From contig NZ_CP156081.1 of NCBI RefSeq assembly GCF_039830135.1, positions 3,520,001-3,584,000 on the forward strand: a DNA stretch of 64,000 bases. Direction: 5' to 3'. Origin of the DNA: Defluviimonas sp. SAOS-178_SWC. Its GTDB lineage: Bacteria; Pseudomonadota; Alphaproteobacteria; Rhodobacterales; Rhodobacteraceae. A program made the translations under genes and the position numbers. Of the stretch, positions 9,762-19,088 are shown piece after piece. The notes under the pieces are model-generated. The model saw only the letters and a list, made by a program, of their open reading frames with translations. It was not told the DNA's origin and did not search any database. Positions within the stretch are counted from its first letter, which is position 1. Every line of letters begins with the position of its first letter.

Positions 9762-10970
9762 ATGCGCCAGCCGAATGTCCTTCTCGTGAACTGCCGCGCC
9801 GCGACGATGTCCGGCCCCGAACCCTACGGGCTGATCGAGGATGCGGCCGTGGCGCTGACCCCCGACGGCATCCTCTGGGCCGGAGCGGCGGACGAGATCC
9901 CCGCCGCGACCGCCGCCTTCCCGCACCACGATCTCGGCGGCCGCCTCGTCACGCCGGCGCTCATCGACTGCCACACGCATCTCGTCCACGGCGGCGACCG
10001 CGCGGGCGAGTTCGAGATGCGCCTGAAGGGCGCGAGCTACGAAGAGATCGCCCGCGCCGGCGGCGGCATCGTCTCCACCGTCCGCGCGACACGCGCGGCC
10101 AGCGAGGAAGAGCTGATCGCCGCCGCCCTGCCGCGAATCGACGCGCTGATCGCCGAAGGAGTCTCCACGGTCGAGATCAAGTCCGGCTACGGCCTCGATA
10201 TCGAGACCGAACTCACCATGCTGCGCGCCGCGCGCCGCCTCGCCGCGCTCCGCCCCATCGAGGTCGTGACCAGCTTCCTCGGCGCCCATGCCGTGCCGCC
10301 CGAGTACCGGAACCGCGCCGACGCCTATCTCGACGAGGTCTGCCTGCCGACGCTGAAGGCCGCCCATGCCGAGGGCCTCGTCGACGCGGTCGATGGTTTT
10401 TGCGAAGGCATCGCCTTCACGCCGGCCCAGATCACCAAGGTCTTCGACGCGGCGAAGGCGCTCGGCCTGCCGGTGAAGCTCCATGCCGAACAGCTCTCCA
10501 ACCTCGGCAGCGCGGCGCTTGCCGCCCGCTACGGCGCGCTCTCGGCGGATCACCTCGAATATCTCGACGATGCGGGCGTCGTGGCCATGAAGAAGGCCGG
10601 CACCGTCGCCGTGATCCTGCCCGGCGCCTTCTACACGCTGCGCGAGACCCAAAGCCCGCCCGTCGGCCTCTTGCGGACGCACGGCGTGCCGATGGCCGTC
10701 GCCACCGACCTCAACCCCGGCACCTCGCCCATGAACTCGCTCCTTCTGGCGATGAACATGGCCTGCACGCTCTTTCGCATGACACCGGACGAGGCGCTGG
10801 CGGGAACCACGCGCAACGCCGCGCGGGCCCTCGGTCTTTCGGATCGCGGCATGATCGCGCCGGGCTTCCGCGCCGACCTCGCGGTCTGGGATGTCGCGCA
10901 TCCGGCAGAGCTGTCCTACCGCATCGGTTTCAACGCACTCCACCAGCGCATCATCGGAGGCTGGCTGTGA
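9762..10970 (+). CDS. hutI: Imidazolonepropionase HutI
   Basis: 402 residues, full length. It hydrolyses imidazolone-propionate to N-formimino-L-glutamate in cytoplasmic histidine degradation. Amidohydrolase features in order: [17 protein letters not shown] (metal-binding HxH), [37 protein letters not shown], and [13 protein letters not shown]. The stop codon overlaps a GTG (GTGA) that opens what looks like the first codons of hutH, so hutI once led a longer operon. hutU and an intact hutH are not in the window. Confidence 0.96.
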   Translation: MRQPNVLLVNCRAATMSGPEPYGLIEDAAVALTPDGILWAGAADEIPAATAAFPHHDLGGRLVTPALIDCHTHLVHGGDRAGEFEMRLKGASYEEIARAGGGIVSTVRATRAASEEELIAAALPRIDALIAEGVSTVEIKSGYGLDIETELTMLRAARRLAALRPIEVVTSFLGAHAVPPEYRNRADAYLDEVCLPTLKAAHAEGLVDAVDGFCEGIAFTPAQITKVFDAAKALGLPVKLHAEQLSNLGSAALAARYGALSADHLEYLDDAGVVAMKKAGTVAVILPGAFYTLRETQSPPVGLLRTHGVPMAVATDLNPGTSPMNSLLLAMNMACTLFRMTPDEALAGTTRNAARALGLSDRGMIAPGFRADLAVWDVAHPAELSYRIGFNALHQRIIGGWL

Positions 10971-11059
10971 TCGCCCTGATCCCCGGCACCGTGACGCTGG
11001 TCGGCATCCAACGCGCGAAGGAGCATGGGCGAACGCTGCCAACGCCCCCCGGCGGCTGA
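10967..11059 (+). pseudogene. Probable 5' stump of hutH (histidine ammonia-lyase)
   Basis: A GTG overlapping the hutI stop (GTGA) opens a 30-codon frame reading [21 protein letters not shown] and then ending at a TGA. The opening resembles the N-terminus of histidine ammonia-lyase (I-x-PG-x-VTL-x-x-L), and the coupled overlap is what an intact hutIH operon would show. The next 129 bp to waaA hold no HutH sequence that I can read. It could also be a chance frame. Confidence 0.4.
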
Positions 11060-11188
11060 GCGTCTTCGTCACCCGAACAGGCTTGGCGGGTCCGGGACGG
11101 CCCCGCCTCGGATCGCCCCCGACAAGGCCCGGGCGCAACCCGGCCCGGCTTGCCGCGCCCCCTCCGCCTGTGCGACATCAGCGGAACC

Positions 11189-12481
11189 ATGATCCTCTAT
11201 CGCCTGATCCTCTCCCTGCTCCTCTGGCCGTGGCTCGCGCTGCGCCTCTTGTGGCGGTTGTGGACCGGGCGCGGGGACAGGGCGCTGGACGAACGCTGGC
11301 TCCTCGACCGACCAGAGCCCGCTCCGGCGCGGCGCATCTGGGTCCATGCGGCCTCGAACGGCGAACTCACCTCGGCCCGCGGCGCGCTCCGCAGCCTTCT
11401 CGACCGCGCGTCCGACCTCCGTCTCCTCGTCACCTGCAACACGTCCACGGGCCGCGATCTCGTCGCCGGCTGGGGCGATCCCCGGATCGAGGCGCGCCTC
11501 GCCCCGGTCGACCTGCGCCCCGTCCTCAACCGCTTCCTCGACCTCTGGCGCCCCTCCGCCCTCGTCATCGTCGAAAACGAACTCTGGCCGGAGCGTTTGG
11601 TGACCTCTGCCGCGCACGGCCTGCCGGTCTTCGTCATCGGCGCGAGGATGAGCGCGCGCAGCCACCGTTTCTGGTCGCGCCTTCCCGGTCTCGCCCGCCG
11701 CCTGATGAAGAGCATCACCTGGCTCGCCCCGCAGGACGAAGACTCGCGGACCCGCTTCACCGACCTGGGCCTTGCCCCGGACCGCATCGGACCGGCGATG
11801 GTCCTGAAATCCGCCGCCGCCGCGTCAGACGCGGCGCCGCTCCCTTTCCCGCGCGCCCACACGATCCTCGCCGCCTCGACCCACGAGGGCGAGGAAGAGA
11901 TCGTGCTCGACGCCTTCGCGGCGGCCCGGGCCGACCTGCCCGACCTTCATCTCGTCCTCGCCCCCCGCCATCCCCGCCGTCGCGACGAGGTCGAGGCGGC
12001 GATCCGCAAGCACGGCCTCGCCTTCGCCACGCGCTCGCGTGGCGCGGACCCCGAGGCCGGGACGCCGGTCTACCTCGCCGATACGCTGGGCGAGATGGAT
12101 CGCTGGTATGCCGGTGCCGGGGTCACCTTCGTCGGCGGCTCGCTGATCGACCGGGGCGGGCATACGCCGTTCGAACCGGCCGCCCACGGCTCCGCGATCC
12201 TCACCGGACCGCATGTCTCGAACGCCGCGCCGGCCTATGCGGCCCTCATCGCCGCCGGCGGCGCGACCGAGGTGCGCGATGCCGCGAGCCTTGCTACCGC
12301 GATCCGCGCCCTCGCCGACCCCGCGCTCCAGGCCAAACAAACCGGGGCCGCCCGCGCGGCGCTCGCGGGCTTTGGCGCCTCGGACGCCATCGACGCATTC
12401 CTCGCCGCCCTTGCCGACGCGACCGGGATCGCGGCGCTCGCCCAGACACCGGAAGGACCCGACCATGCAGTTCACGCTTGA
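11189..12481 (+). CDS. waaA: 3-deoxy-D-manno-octulosonic acid transferase-like glycosyltransferase
   Basis: 430 residues with an N-terminal membrane anchor (about 1-24) and the GT30 two-domain layout. Family features are IWVHAASNGELTSARG, VIVENELWPERL, GARMSARSHRFW, ILAASTHEGEEEIVLDAF, LAPRHPRRRDEVEAAI and FVGGSLIDRGGHTPFEPAAHG. WaaA transfers Kdo from CMP-Kdo to lipid A at the inner membrane. The motif VHAASNGE departs slightly from the usual VHAVSVGE, so this may be a paralogue rather than the main Kdo transferase. The end overlaps the next gene by 17 bp. Confidence 0.85.
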   Translation: MILYRLILSLLLWPWLALRLLWRLWTGRGDRALDERWLLDRPEPAPARRIWVHAASNGELTSARGALRSLLDRASDLRLLVTCNTSTGRDLVAGWGDPRIEARLAPVDLRPVLNRFLDLWRPSALVIVENELWPERLVTSAAHGLPVFVIGARMSARSHRFWSRLPGLARRLMKSITWLAPQDEDSRTRFTDLGLAPDRIGPAMVLKSAAAASDAAPLPFPRAHTILAASTHEGEEEIVLDAFAAARADLPDLHLVLAPRHPRRRDEVEAAIRKHGLAFATRSRGADPEAGTPVYLADTLGEMDRWYAGAGVTFVGGSLIDRGGHTPFEPAAHGSAILTGPHVSNAAPAYAALIAAGGATEVRDAASLATAIRALADPALQAKQTGAARAALAGFGASDAIDAFLAALADATGIAALAQTPEGPDHAVHA

Positions 12482-13436
12482 CGAGCTGGAGGCGGCCGCC
12501 CGCCTCGTGCACCAGCACATGGACCCCACGCCGCAATACGAATGGCCGCTGCTCTCCAGCGCGACCGGCGCCGGTGTCTGGGTCAAGCACGAGAACCACG
12601 GGCCGATCGGCGCCTTCAAGGCGCGCGGCGCGATCACCTTCATCGACTGGCTCCGCCGCGCCCATCCCGACTGCCCCGGCATCATCACCGCGACGCGCGG
12701 CAATCACGGGCAGGCCCAGGCGCGGGCGGCGACCCGTGCCGGGCTGCGCGCCGTCGTCTACGTGCCGAAGGGCAACTCCGTCGAGAAGAACGCCGCGATG
12801 CGGGCGTTCGGCGCCGACCTGCGCGAACATGGCGAAGATTTCGACACCGCGAAGGACGAGGCGATGCGCGCAGCGGCGGCGGAAGGTCTCTTCCCGGTCC
12901 CGCCCTTCCACCGCGAACTCGTGCGCGGGGTCGCGACCTACGCGCTGGAGTTTTTCCGCGCCGCGCCGCCCCTCGACGCGGTCTATGTACCGATCGGCTG
13001 CGGGTCGGGCATCTGCGGCGTGATCGCCGCCCGCGACGCGCTCGGGCTTGCGACCGAGGTGATCGGCGTCGTCTCGGCCGAGGCGGCGGGCGCGAAGCTC
13101 TCGGTCGAGGCCGGACGGCTGACCGAGACCAACGCCGCCCGCACCTTCGCCGACGGCATGGCGGTCCGGGTGCCGGTGCAGGCGGCCCTCGACATTTACG
13201 GGCCGGGCGCCGCCCGCATCGTCGCGGTCGGCGAGGACGAAATCGCCGCGGCCGTGCGGCTCTGTTTCACCGCGACCCACAATGTCGCCGAAGGCGCGGG
13301 CGCGGCCGCGCTCGCCGCGTTGATGCAGGAGAAGGGCGCGATGCGCGGCCGGCGGGTCGGGCTGATCCTGTCGGGCGGAAATATCGACACGGACTGGTTC
13401 CGGACCATCCTGTCGGGCGGAACGCCCCGGCCATGA
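12465..13436 (+). CDS. Threonine dehydratase-like PLP enzyme
   Basis: 323 residues of the serine/threonine dehydratase fold (fold type II). The PLP lysine is Lys52 in GPIGAFKARGA; TRGNHGQAQA is the substrate-binding loop and PIGCGSGICG the phosphate-binding loop. It probably deaminates threonine or serine, or a related hydroxy amino acid. There is no C-terminal ACT regulatory domain, so it is the catabolic or broad-specificity form rather than biosynthetic IlvA. The start lies inside the 3' end of waaA (17-bp overlap). Confidence 0.85.
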   Translation: MQFTLDELEAAARLVHQHMDPTPQYEWPLLSSATGAGVWVKHENHGPIGAFKARGAITFIDWLRRAHPDCPGIITATRGNHGQAQARAATRAGLRAVVYVPKGNSVEKNAAMRAFGADLREHGEDFDTAKDEAMRAAAAEGLFPVPPFHRELVRGVATYALEFFRAAPPLDAVYVPIGCGSGICGVIAARDALGLATEVIGVVSAEAAGAKLSVEAGRLTETNAARTFADGMAVRVPVQAALDIYGPGAARIVAVGEDEIAAAVRLCFTATHNVAEGAGAAALAALMQEKGAMRGRRVGLILSGGNIDTDWFRTILSGGTPRP

Positions 13437-13529
13437 CGCTGGAAAATTCCCGGCCGGCATGTTAGATTTTCACTATTCCCACGCAAGAACGGGAAGCAAA
13501 GAGCAGGTTTCGACACAGGAGCCGGGCCC

Positions 13530-14027
13530 ATGACGGGTACCGGGCGGCCCATGAAAAAGATGGAAGAAGGCAAGACCGCCCCGACGGAGGCGATGGCACA
13601 GAACGCGGCGCTCTGTTTTCGCGTCACCAAGAAACGCGGGGCCGAGGTGCTTTTGGTCACCAGCCGCGACACCGGGCGCTGGGTCATTCCGAAAGGCTGG
13701 CCGATGAAGGGCAAGTCCGGCGCGGAATGCGCGCTCCAGGAAGCGTTCGAGGAGGCCGGGGTCGAAGGCCGGCGGGTCGCAGGGATCGTGGGGCTCTTTT
13801 CCTATGACAAGGTGATGGACGACAAGTCGCTGCAACCTTGCGTCGTTTCTGTCTACCCGGTCGAGGTCGCACGGCTGAAGGCCAACTTTCCCGAACGCGG
13901 CCAGCGCGAACGGCGCTGGATGAGCCCGAAGAAGGCCGCGCGCAAGGTGGCCGAGCCGGAATTGAGAACGATCCTCGCCGGTTTCGATCCCGCGAAACTC
14001 GCCGATGCGGATGGCGGAACCGCTTGA
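13530..14027 (+). CDS. NUDIX hydrolase
   Basis: 165 residues. The NUDIX box is visible as G-K-S-G-A-E-C-A-L-Q-E-A-F-E-E-A-G-V, with glutamine where the consensus has arginine (QEAFEEAG instead of REuxEExG). TGRWVIPKGWPMKG and RRWMSPKKA resemble diphosphoinositol polyphosphate phosphohydrolase-like members, so the substrate is probably a diphosphorylated nucleotide or inositol-type compound. The substrate cannot be fixed from sequence. Alternative starts at 13551 or 13560 would trim 7-10 residues. Confidence 0.85.
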   Translation: MTGTGRPMKKMEEGKTAPTEAMAQNAALCFRVTKKRGAEVLLVTSRDTGRWVIPKGWPMKGKSGAECALQEAFEEAGVEGRRVAGIVGLFSYDKVMDDKSLQPCVVSVYPVEVARLKANFPERGQRERRWMSPKKAARKVAEPELRTILAGFDPAKLADADGGTA

Positions 14028-14077
14028 TTTCGGCGCGGTTCTGCCCACATAGAGCGGGTAGTCCCTAGGATGACGCG

Positions 14078-14509
14078 ATGATCCGCTACGCTTTGACCTG
14101 CGCCAACGATCACGGCTTCGAAAGCTGGTTCCAGTCGGCCGAGGCCTTCGACCGCCTCGCCGCCTCCGGCTTGGTCGCCTGCGCCGTCTGCGGGTCGGAC
14201 AAGGTGGCGAAAACCCTGATGGCGCCGTCAGTGCGCCCCGCGCGCCAGTCGACGGAGCCCGCCGCCAAGCCGCTCACGACCCCGCAGAACCCGGCCGAGA
14301 TGGCGCTGGCCGCGATGCGGCGCCAGATCGAGGAAAACTCCGACTATGTCGGCATGAACTTCGCCGCCGAGGCCCGCGCGATCCATGACGGCGAGGCGCC
14401 GGAACGCTCGATCTACGGCGAGGCGCGGGCGGACGAGGCCCGGAAGCTGATCGAGGACGGCGTGCCCGTGGCACCGCTTCCGTTCCTGCCGGCGCGCAAG
14501 ACCAACTGA
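14078..14509 (+). CDS. DUF1178 family protein
   Basis: 143 residues. The N-terminus MIRYALTCANDHGFESWFQSAEAFD and a zinc-ribbon-like pair of cysteines (C8; C-x2-C in ACAVCGSDKV) are typical of DUF1178, a conserved alphaproteobacterial family of unknown function often found beside NUDIX genes, as here. The middle is proline/alanine rich, and the C-terminus carries GMNFAAEARAIHDGEAPERSIYGEA, the most conserved part of the family. Confidence 0.88.
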   Translation: MIRYALTCANDHGFESWFQSAEAFDRLAASGLVACAVCGSDKVAKTLMAPSVRPARQSTEPAAKPLTTPQNPAEMALAAMRRQIEENSDYVGMNFAAEARAIHDGEAPERSIYGEARADEARKLIEDGVPVAPLPFLPARKTN

Positions 14510-14528
14510 CGGCGCCGACTGAAGGAAA

Positions 14529-14600
14529 GGGGGCCGTCTGCCCCCTCTGCGCGCGGATGCGCGCATTCACCCCCGAGAGTATTTGCCGAACAGAAGAAGG
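14529..14600 (+). repeat. Intergenic repeat, copy A: hairpin plus GAGTATTT/AGAAGAAGG tail
   Basis: A GGGGGC/GCCCCC hairpin with loop CGTCT (14529-14545) is followed by CCCCGAGAGTATTT and ACAGAAGAAGG (14571-14600). Copy B at 54614-54665 shares both parts, and copy C at 32668-32708 shares the tail. It lies between DUF1178 and an SDR gene, whose ribosome-binding site may be supplied by the AGAAGAAGGAG tail. The hairpin could end transcription. Confidence 0.7.
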
Positions 14601-14607
14601 AGAGACC

Positions 14608-15258
14608 ATGCGCATCATCGTCACCGGGGCGAACCGGGGTATCGGCAGGGCGCTCTTCGAGGCGGCGGCGGCGCGGGGCGAGCGGGTCACGGGGACGACG
14701 CGCGGGATGCCCGGGGGGCCGGGCTGGCTCCGCCTCGACGTGACGGAGCCGGCATCGGTGCGCGCCTTCGCATCGGCCTTCGGCGACGCGCCTCTCGAAC
14801 TGCTCGTCTGCAATGCCGGGGTCTATCTCGACAAGGGCGCGGACCTCGCCTCCGGCTACCCGGCCGAGGCCTGGGCCGAAACCTTCGCGGTCAATGTCAC
14901 CGGCGTCTTCCTGACGGCGCAGGCACTCTTGCCCAATCTCCGCGCGGCGAAGGGAAAGGTTGCGATCATCTCGTCGCGCATGGGCTCGCAGGCGCTCGCG
15001 CCTGGCGGAAGTTACATCTACCGCGCCTCCAAGGCGGCGGCGGTCAATATCGGGCGCAACCTCGCCACGGATCTGAAACCGTCGGGCATCGCGGTCGGCA
15101 TCTATCACCCCGGCTGGGTCCACACCGATCTCGGCGGCGCCGGCGGCGATGTCACGCCGGCCGCGTCCGCCGCCGGGCTCCTGGCCCGGTTCGACGCCCT
15201 CTCTCTCGCGACCACGGGCTGCTACGAGGATTGGCGCGGCGCGGCGATTCCGCTTTGA
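14608..15258 (+). CDS. Short-chain dehydrogenase/reductase
   Basis: 216 residues. The cofactor loop GANRGIGRAL, the structural CNAGVYLD (NAG), catalytic Ser in ISSRMGS and YRASK (Tyr-x3-Lys) are all present, so it should be an active NAD(P)-dependent oxidoreductase. The sequence resembles the CsgA/YciK-like group of classical SDRs. The substrate is unknown. The start ATG follows GAAGGAGAGACC, a strong ribosome-binding site. It is separate from lysC downstream by 84 bp. Confidence 0.88.
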   Translation: MRIIVTGANRGIGRALFEAAAARGERVTGTTRGMPGGPGWLRLDVTEPASVRAFASAFGDAPLELLVCNAGVYLDKGADLASGYPAEAWAETFAVNVTGVFLTAQALLPNLRAAKGKVAIISSRMGSQALAPGGSYIYRASKAAAVNIGRNLATDLKPSGIAVGIYHPGWVHTDLGGAGGDVTPAASAAGLLARFDALSLATTGCYEDWRGAAIPL

Positions 15259-15342
15259 TCGCCTCCGTCTCGCCCCTTGCCCTTGGCGCCATCGCCGCAT
15301 AAGAAGCGCGCGACTTGGACTCGGGCGCGACAGGGGGGCCGG

Positions 15343-16602
15343 ATGCCGCTTCTCGTGATGAAATTCGGCGGCACCTCGGTGGCCGACCTCGACCGCATCG
15401 CCAATGCCGCCGCGAAGGTCAAGCGCGAGGTCGAGCGCGGTTACGACGTCATCGTCATCGTCTCGGCCATGTCCGGCAAGACCAACGAACTCGTCGGCTG
15501 GGTCGAGACGACCTCGCACCTTTACGATGCGCGCGAATACGACGCGGTCGTGGCCTCGGGTGAAAATGTGACCGCGGGCCTCATGGCCCTCAGGCTGCAG
15601 GAAATGGGCGTGCCCGCGCGCAGCTGGCAAGGCTGGCAGGTGCCGATCCGGACGACATCGGCCCATTCCGCCGCCCGCTTCGTCGACATCCCGCGCACCA
15701 ATATCGATGCCAAGTTCGCCGAAGGTTTCAAGGTCGCCGTCGTCGCGGGCTTTCAGGGCGTTTCCGACGAGGGCCGCATCACCACGCTCGGGCGGGGCGG
15801 GTCCGACACGACGGCCGTCGCCTTCGCCGCCGCCTTCGGCGCAGAACGCTGCGACATCTACACCGACGTGGATGGCATCTACACGACCGATCCGCGCATC
15901 ACCGACAAGGCCCGCAAGCTCGACAGGATCGCCTTCGAGGAGATGCTGGAGCTTGCCTCGCTCGGCGCGAAGGTGCTGCAAACCCGCTCGGTCGAGCTCG
16001 CCATGCGCTACAAGGTGCGCCTGCGGGTGCTATCCTCGTTCGAGGATACCGACGACAACTCCGGAACCCTGGTCTGCGACGAGGAGGAAATCATGGAATC
16101 GAAAGCCGTCTCTGGTGTCGCCTACAGCCGCGACGAAGCCAAGATCACGCTGGTGACGGTCGAGGACCGCCCCGGCATCGCCGCCGCGATCTTCGGCCCC
16201 CTCGCCGAAGCCGGAATCAACGTCGACATGATCGTCCAGAACATTTCGGAAAAGGACTACGAGGGCCACACCGTCGCCGTCACCGACATGACCTTCTCGT
16301 GCCCGGTCAATCAGGTCGCCCGCGCGAAGAAGGCGATGGAAGATGCCCGCGCCGCCGGAACGATCAATTATGACGATCTGGTCGTCGATACCGAGGTCGC
16401 CAAGGTTTCTGTCGTCGGCATCGGCATGCGTTCGCAATCCGGCGTGGCCTCGAAGATGTTCAAGGCGCTCGCGGCCGAGAACATCAACATCAAGGTCATT
16501 GCAACGTCCGAAATCAAGGTCTCGGTCCTGATCGACCGGAAGTACCTGGAGCTTGCCGTGCAGGCGCTTCATGACGCCTTCGGTCTCGACAAGGCCGCCT
16601 GA
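15343..16602 (+). CDS. lysC: Aspartate kinase
   Basis: 419 residues. It phosphorylates aspartate, the entry step to lysine, threonine and methionine. The N-terminal kinase domain starts with LVMKFGGTSVADLDRI and includes GRGGSDTTAVAFAAAF; two C-terminal ACT domains (about 265-419, with ITLVTVEDRPGIAA and VSVVGIGMRSQSGVA) provide feedback control by amino acids. This is the alpha/beta type of lysine-sensitive or concerted enzyme usual in alphaproteobacteria. An internal start for a beta-subunit is possible but not marked by a clear site. thrC of the same pathway is at 31 kb. Confidence 0.95.
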   Translation: MPLLVMKFGGTSVADLDRIANAAAKVKREVERGYDVIVIVSAMSGKTNELVGWVETTSHLYDAREYDAVVASGENVTAGLMALRLQEMGVPARSWQGWQVPIRTTSAHSAARFVDIPRTNIDAKFAEGFKVAVVAGFQGVSDEGRITTLGRGGSDTTAVAFAAAFGAERCDIYTDVDGIYTTDPRITDKARKLDRIAFEEMLELASLGAKVLQTRSVELAMRYKVRLRVLSSFEDTDDNSGTLVCDEEEIMESKAVSGVAYSRDEAKITLVTVEDRPGIAAAIFGPLAEAGINVDMIVQNISEKDYEGHTVAVTDMTFSCPVNQVARAKKAMEDARAAGTINYDDLVVDTEVAKVSVVGIGMRSQSGVASKMFKALAAENINIKVIATSEIKVSVLIDRKYLELAVQALHDAFGLDKAA

Positions 16603-16817
16603 GAGGACCGCCCTCTTACGGCGCCCGGGACGGGCACCGGCGTGGCCGGACGGTCGTTTATTTCATGCTGCCGAACTTTTGGACGGATTGCCGTCCCGAT
16701 CAGCCCCGAGGGAATCCGCAGGTCCGCCTTACTCAAAAACAATTCACTCGGCGCCCGGCTTGTGGTCTACACAGGGCCACAGGGGCGCCGCCACAGCGAA
16801 AGATATCCGGACGACAC

Positions 16818-19064
16818 ATGGCCGAACGGAGCGAAAGTGAAAGCCGCAAGCTGCTCCGCCGCTTGCGCGACCTGCTCGCCGAACCCGGCGCGGGCCAGGA
16901 GCGGCTTGACCGCATCACGCATATCATCGCCGACTCGATGCATTGCGAGGTCTGTTCGATCTACCTCTTCCGCGACGACGACACGCTGGAATTGTGCGCG
17001 ACCGAGGGCCTGAAGAAGGAATCGGTGCACAAGACCCGGATGCGGATCGGCGAGGGCCTGGTCGGCCGCGTCGCCAAGACCTCGTCCCCGGTCAATACCG
17101 GCGACGCCCCCGCCGAAAAGGGGTTCCGCTACATGCCGGAAACCGGGGAGGAGATCTATTCCTCCTTCCTCGGCGTGCCGATCCAGCGGCTGGGCGAAAA
17201 GCTCGGCGTTGTCGTCGTCCAGTCGAAGAGCGCCCGCCAGTTCTCCGACGACGAGGTCTATGCGCTCGAAGTCGTGGCGATGGTGCTGGCCGAGATGACC
17301 GAACTCGGCGCCTTCGTCGGAGAGGGGGAGGCGCTGTCGGCGCTGCACCAGCAGCCGGTTCTCTACCGTGGCGCCACCGGGCAGGAAGGCTCGGCCGAGG
17401 GCCGCGTCTGGCTGCACGAGCCGCGCGTCGTGATCACCAACCTGGTGGGCGACGACCCGAAGAAGGAACTTGCCCGTCTCAATGCCGCGGTCGACCAGCT
17501 TCGCCTCTCGGTCGACGCGATGCTGACCATGACCGACGGACAGGACAAGGAACAGAGCCAGGTTCTCGAAGCCTACCGGATGTTCGCCAATTCCCGCGGC
17601 TGGATGCGGCGCATGGAAGAGGACATCGCCCGCGGCCTGTCGGCCGAGGCGGCGGTGGAAAAGGAACAGTCGGCCGCCCGCGCGCGCCTGGAGACCGTGC
17701 CCGACCCCTATCTCCGCGACCGGCTCCATGACCTTGACGACCTGTCGAACCGGCTTTTGCGCATTCTCACGGGACAAGGGGCCGATACCGGGGCCGAGAT
17801 GCCCGACAACCCGATCCTCGTCGCGCGCAATATCGGCCCGGCAGAGCTTCTGGACTATGGCCGCAAGCTCAAGGGCGTGGTGCTGGAGGAAGGGTCCGTC
17901 GGCTCCCACGCCGCCATCGTCGCCCGCGCGCTCGTCATCCCGCTCGTCATCCATGCCGACCGGATCACGACCGAGGCGCTGAACGGCGACCACATCCTCG
18001 TCGACGGCGATCAGGGCATCGTGCACCTGCGGCCCGAAGACACCGTTGCGGCCGCCTTCCGCGACAAGATCGCGATGCAGGCCGCCGCGCAGACCCGCTA
18101 CGCCAGCTTACGCGACCTGCCCGCGACCGCGAAATGCGGCACCACGATCGCGCTTCACATGAATGCCGGGCTGATGGCCGACCTGCCGTCGCTGGTGGGC
18201 TCCGGGGCCGAGGGCGTGGGGCTGTTCCGCACCGAACTGCAGTTCCTCATCCGCAGCCACGTTCCGAAGCGCGCCGAACTGGCCACGATCTATTCAAGCG
18301 TGATGGACGCCGCGAAGGGCAAGCGCGTGGCGTTCCGCACGCTCGACATCGGGTCGGACAAGGTCCTGCCCTACATGAAGCGGGTGGACGAGCCGAACCC
18401 GGCGATGGGCTGGCGCGCGATCCGCGTCGGCCTCGACAAGCCCGGCGTCATGCGGATGCAGCTTCAGGCGCTGATCCGGGCCGCGAACGGCCGGCCCCTG
18501 ACGGTCATGTTCCCCTTCGTGGCCGAGATGGACGAGTTCCGCCGCGCCCGCCAGATGCTTCTCGACGCGATCCAGCGCGAACGCCAGCTCGGCCGCATCC
18601 TGCCCAGCGCGCTTGAGATCGGCGCGATGCTGGAAACGCCCTCGCTCGCCTATGCGCCGAAGGCGTTCTTCGAGCTTTGCGACTTCATCTCCATCGGCGG
18701 CAACGACCTCAAGCAGTTCTTCTTCGCCGCCGATCGGGAAAACGAACAGGTCCGCCGCCGCTACGACCTCCTCAACACGAGCTTCCTGTGCTTCATCTCG
18801 CACATCGTCGCCCGCTGCGCGGAGACCCGCACGCCGCTGTCATTCTGCGGCGAGGATGCCGGCCGGCCGGTCGAGGCGCTCTGCCTCGCGGCCCTCGGCG
18901 TCCGGACGCTCTCCATGCGCCCGGCCTCGATCGGTCCGGTCAAGCACCTGATCCGGCGTGTCGACCTGACAGAGTTGCGGCAGGTGATCGACGCGGATTG
19001 CGCCGAAGGCTCCCTGAACGTCCGGGCCGCGGTCATGGACTGGCTCGCCCGGCAGGATATCTGA
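16818..19064 (+). CDS. ptsP: Nitrogen PTS enzyme I (PtsP)
   Basis: 748 residues: GAF sensory domain (about 1-160), a helical linker, the phosphohistidine domain with His364 in GSVGSHAAIVARAL, and the PEP-binding domain with GVGLFRTELQFLI, MLETPSLAYAP and SIGGNDLKQFFFAADR. It autophosphorylates from PEP and passes phosphate to NPr in the regulatory PTS-Ntr, which responds to glutamine through the GAF domain. No other PTS gene is in the window. 215 bp of untranslated sequence precede it; this holds a short GGACGG/CCGTCC inverted repeat at 16681-16696 and nothing else I recognise. Confidence 0.94.
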   Translation: MAERSESESRKLLRRLRDLLAEPGAGQERLDRITHIIADSMHCEVCSIYLFRDDDTLELCATEGLKKESVHKTRMRIGEGLVGRVAKTSSPVNTGDAPAEKGFRYMPETGEEIYSSFLGVPIQRLGEKLGVVVVQSKSARQFSDDEVYALEVVAMVLAEMTELGAFVGEGEALSALHQQPVLYRGATGQEGSAEGRVWLHEPRVVITNLVGDDPKKELARLNAAVDQLRLSVDAMLTMTDGQDKEQSQVLEAYRMFANSRGWMRRMEEDIARGLSAEAAVEKEQSAARARLETVPDPYLRDRLHDLDDLSNRLLRILTGQGADTGAEMPDNPILVARNIGPAELLDYGRKLKGVVLEEGSVGSHAAIVARALVIPLVIHADRITTEALNGDHILVDGDQGIVHLRPEDTVAAAFRDKIAMQAAAQTRYASLRDLPATAKCGTTIALHMNAGLMADLPSLVGSGAEGVGLFRTELQFLIRSHVPKRAELATIYSSVMDAAKGKRVAFRTLDIGSDKVLPYMKRVDEPNPAMGWRAIRVGLDKPGVMRMQLQALIRAANGRPLTVMFPFVAEMDEFRRARQMLLDAIQRERQLGRILPSALEIGAMLETPSLAYAPKAFFELCDFISIGGNDLKQFFFAADRENEQVRRRYDLLNTSFLCFISHIVARCAETRTPLSFCGEDAGRPVEALCLAALGVRTLSMRPASIGPVKHLIRRVDLTELRQVIDADCAEGSLNVRAAVMDWLARQDI

Positions 19065-19088
19065 CCAGACGCGCCGGCCCGCCGTCGC

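Noticed and set aside
16603..16817. Riboswitch or leader peptide between lysC and ptsP
   Set aside because: Only one short 6-bp inverted repeat (16681-16696) is visible; no conserved aptamer elements or convincing small ORF.
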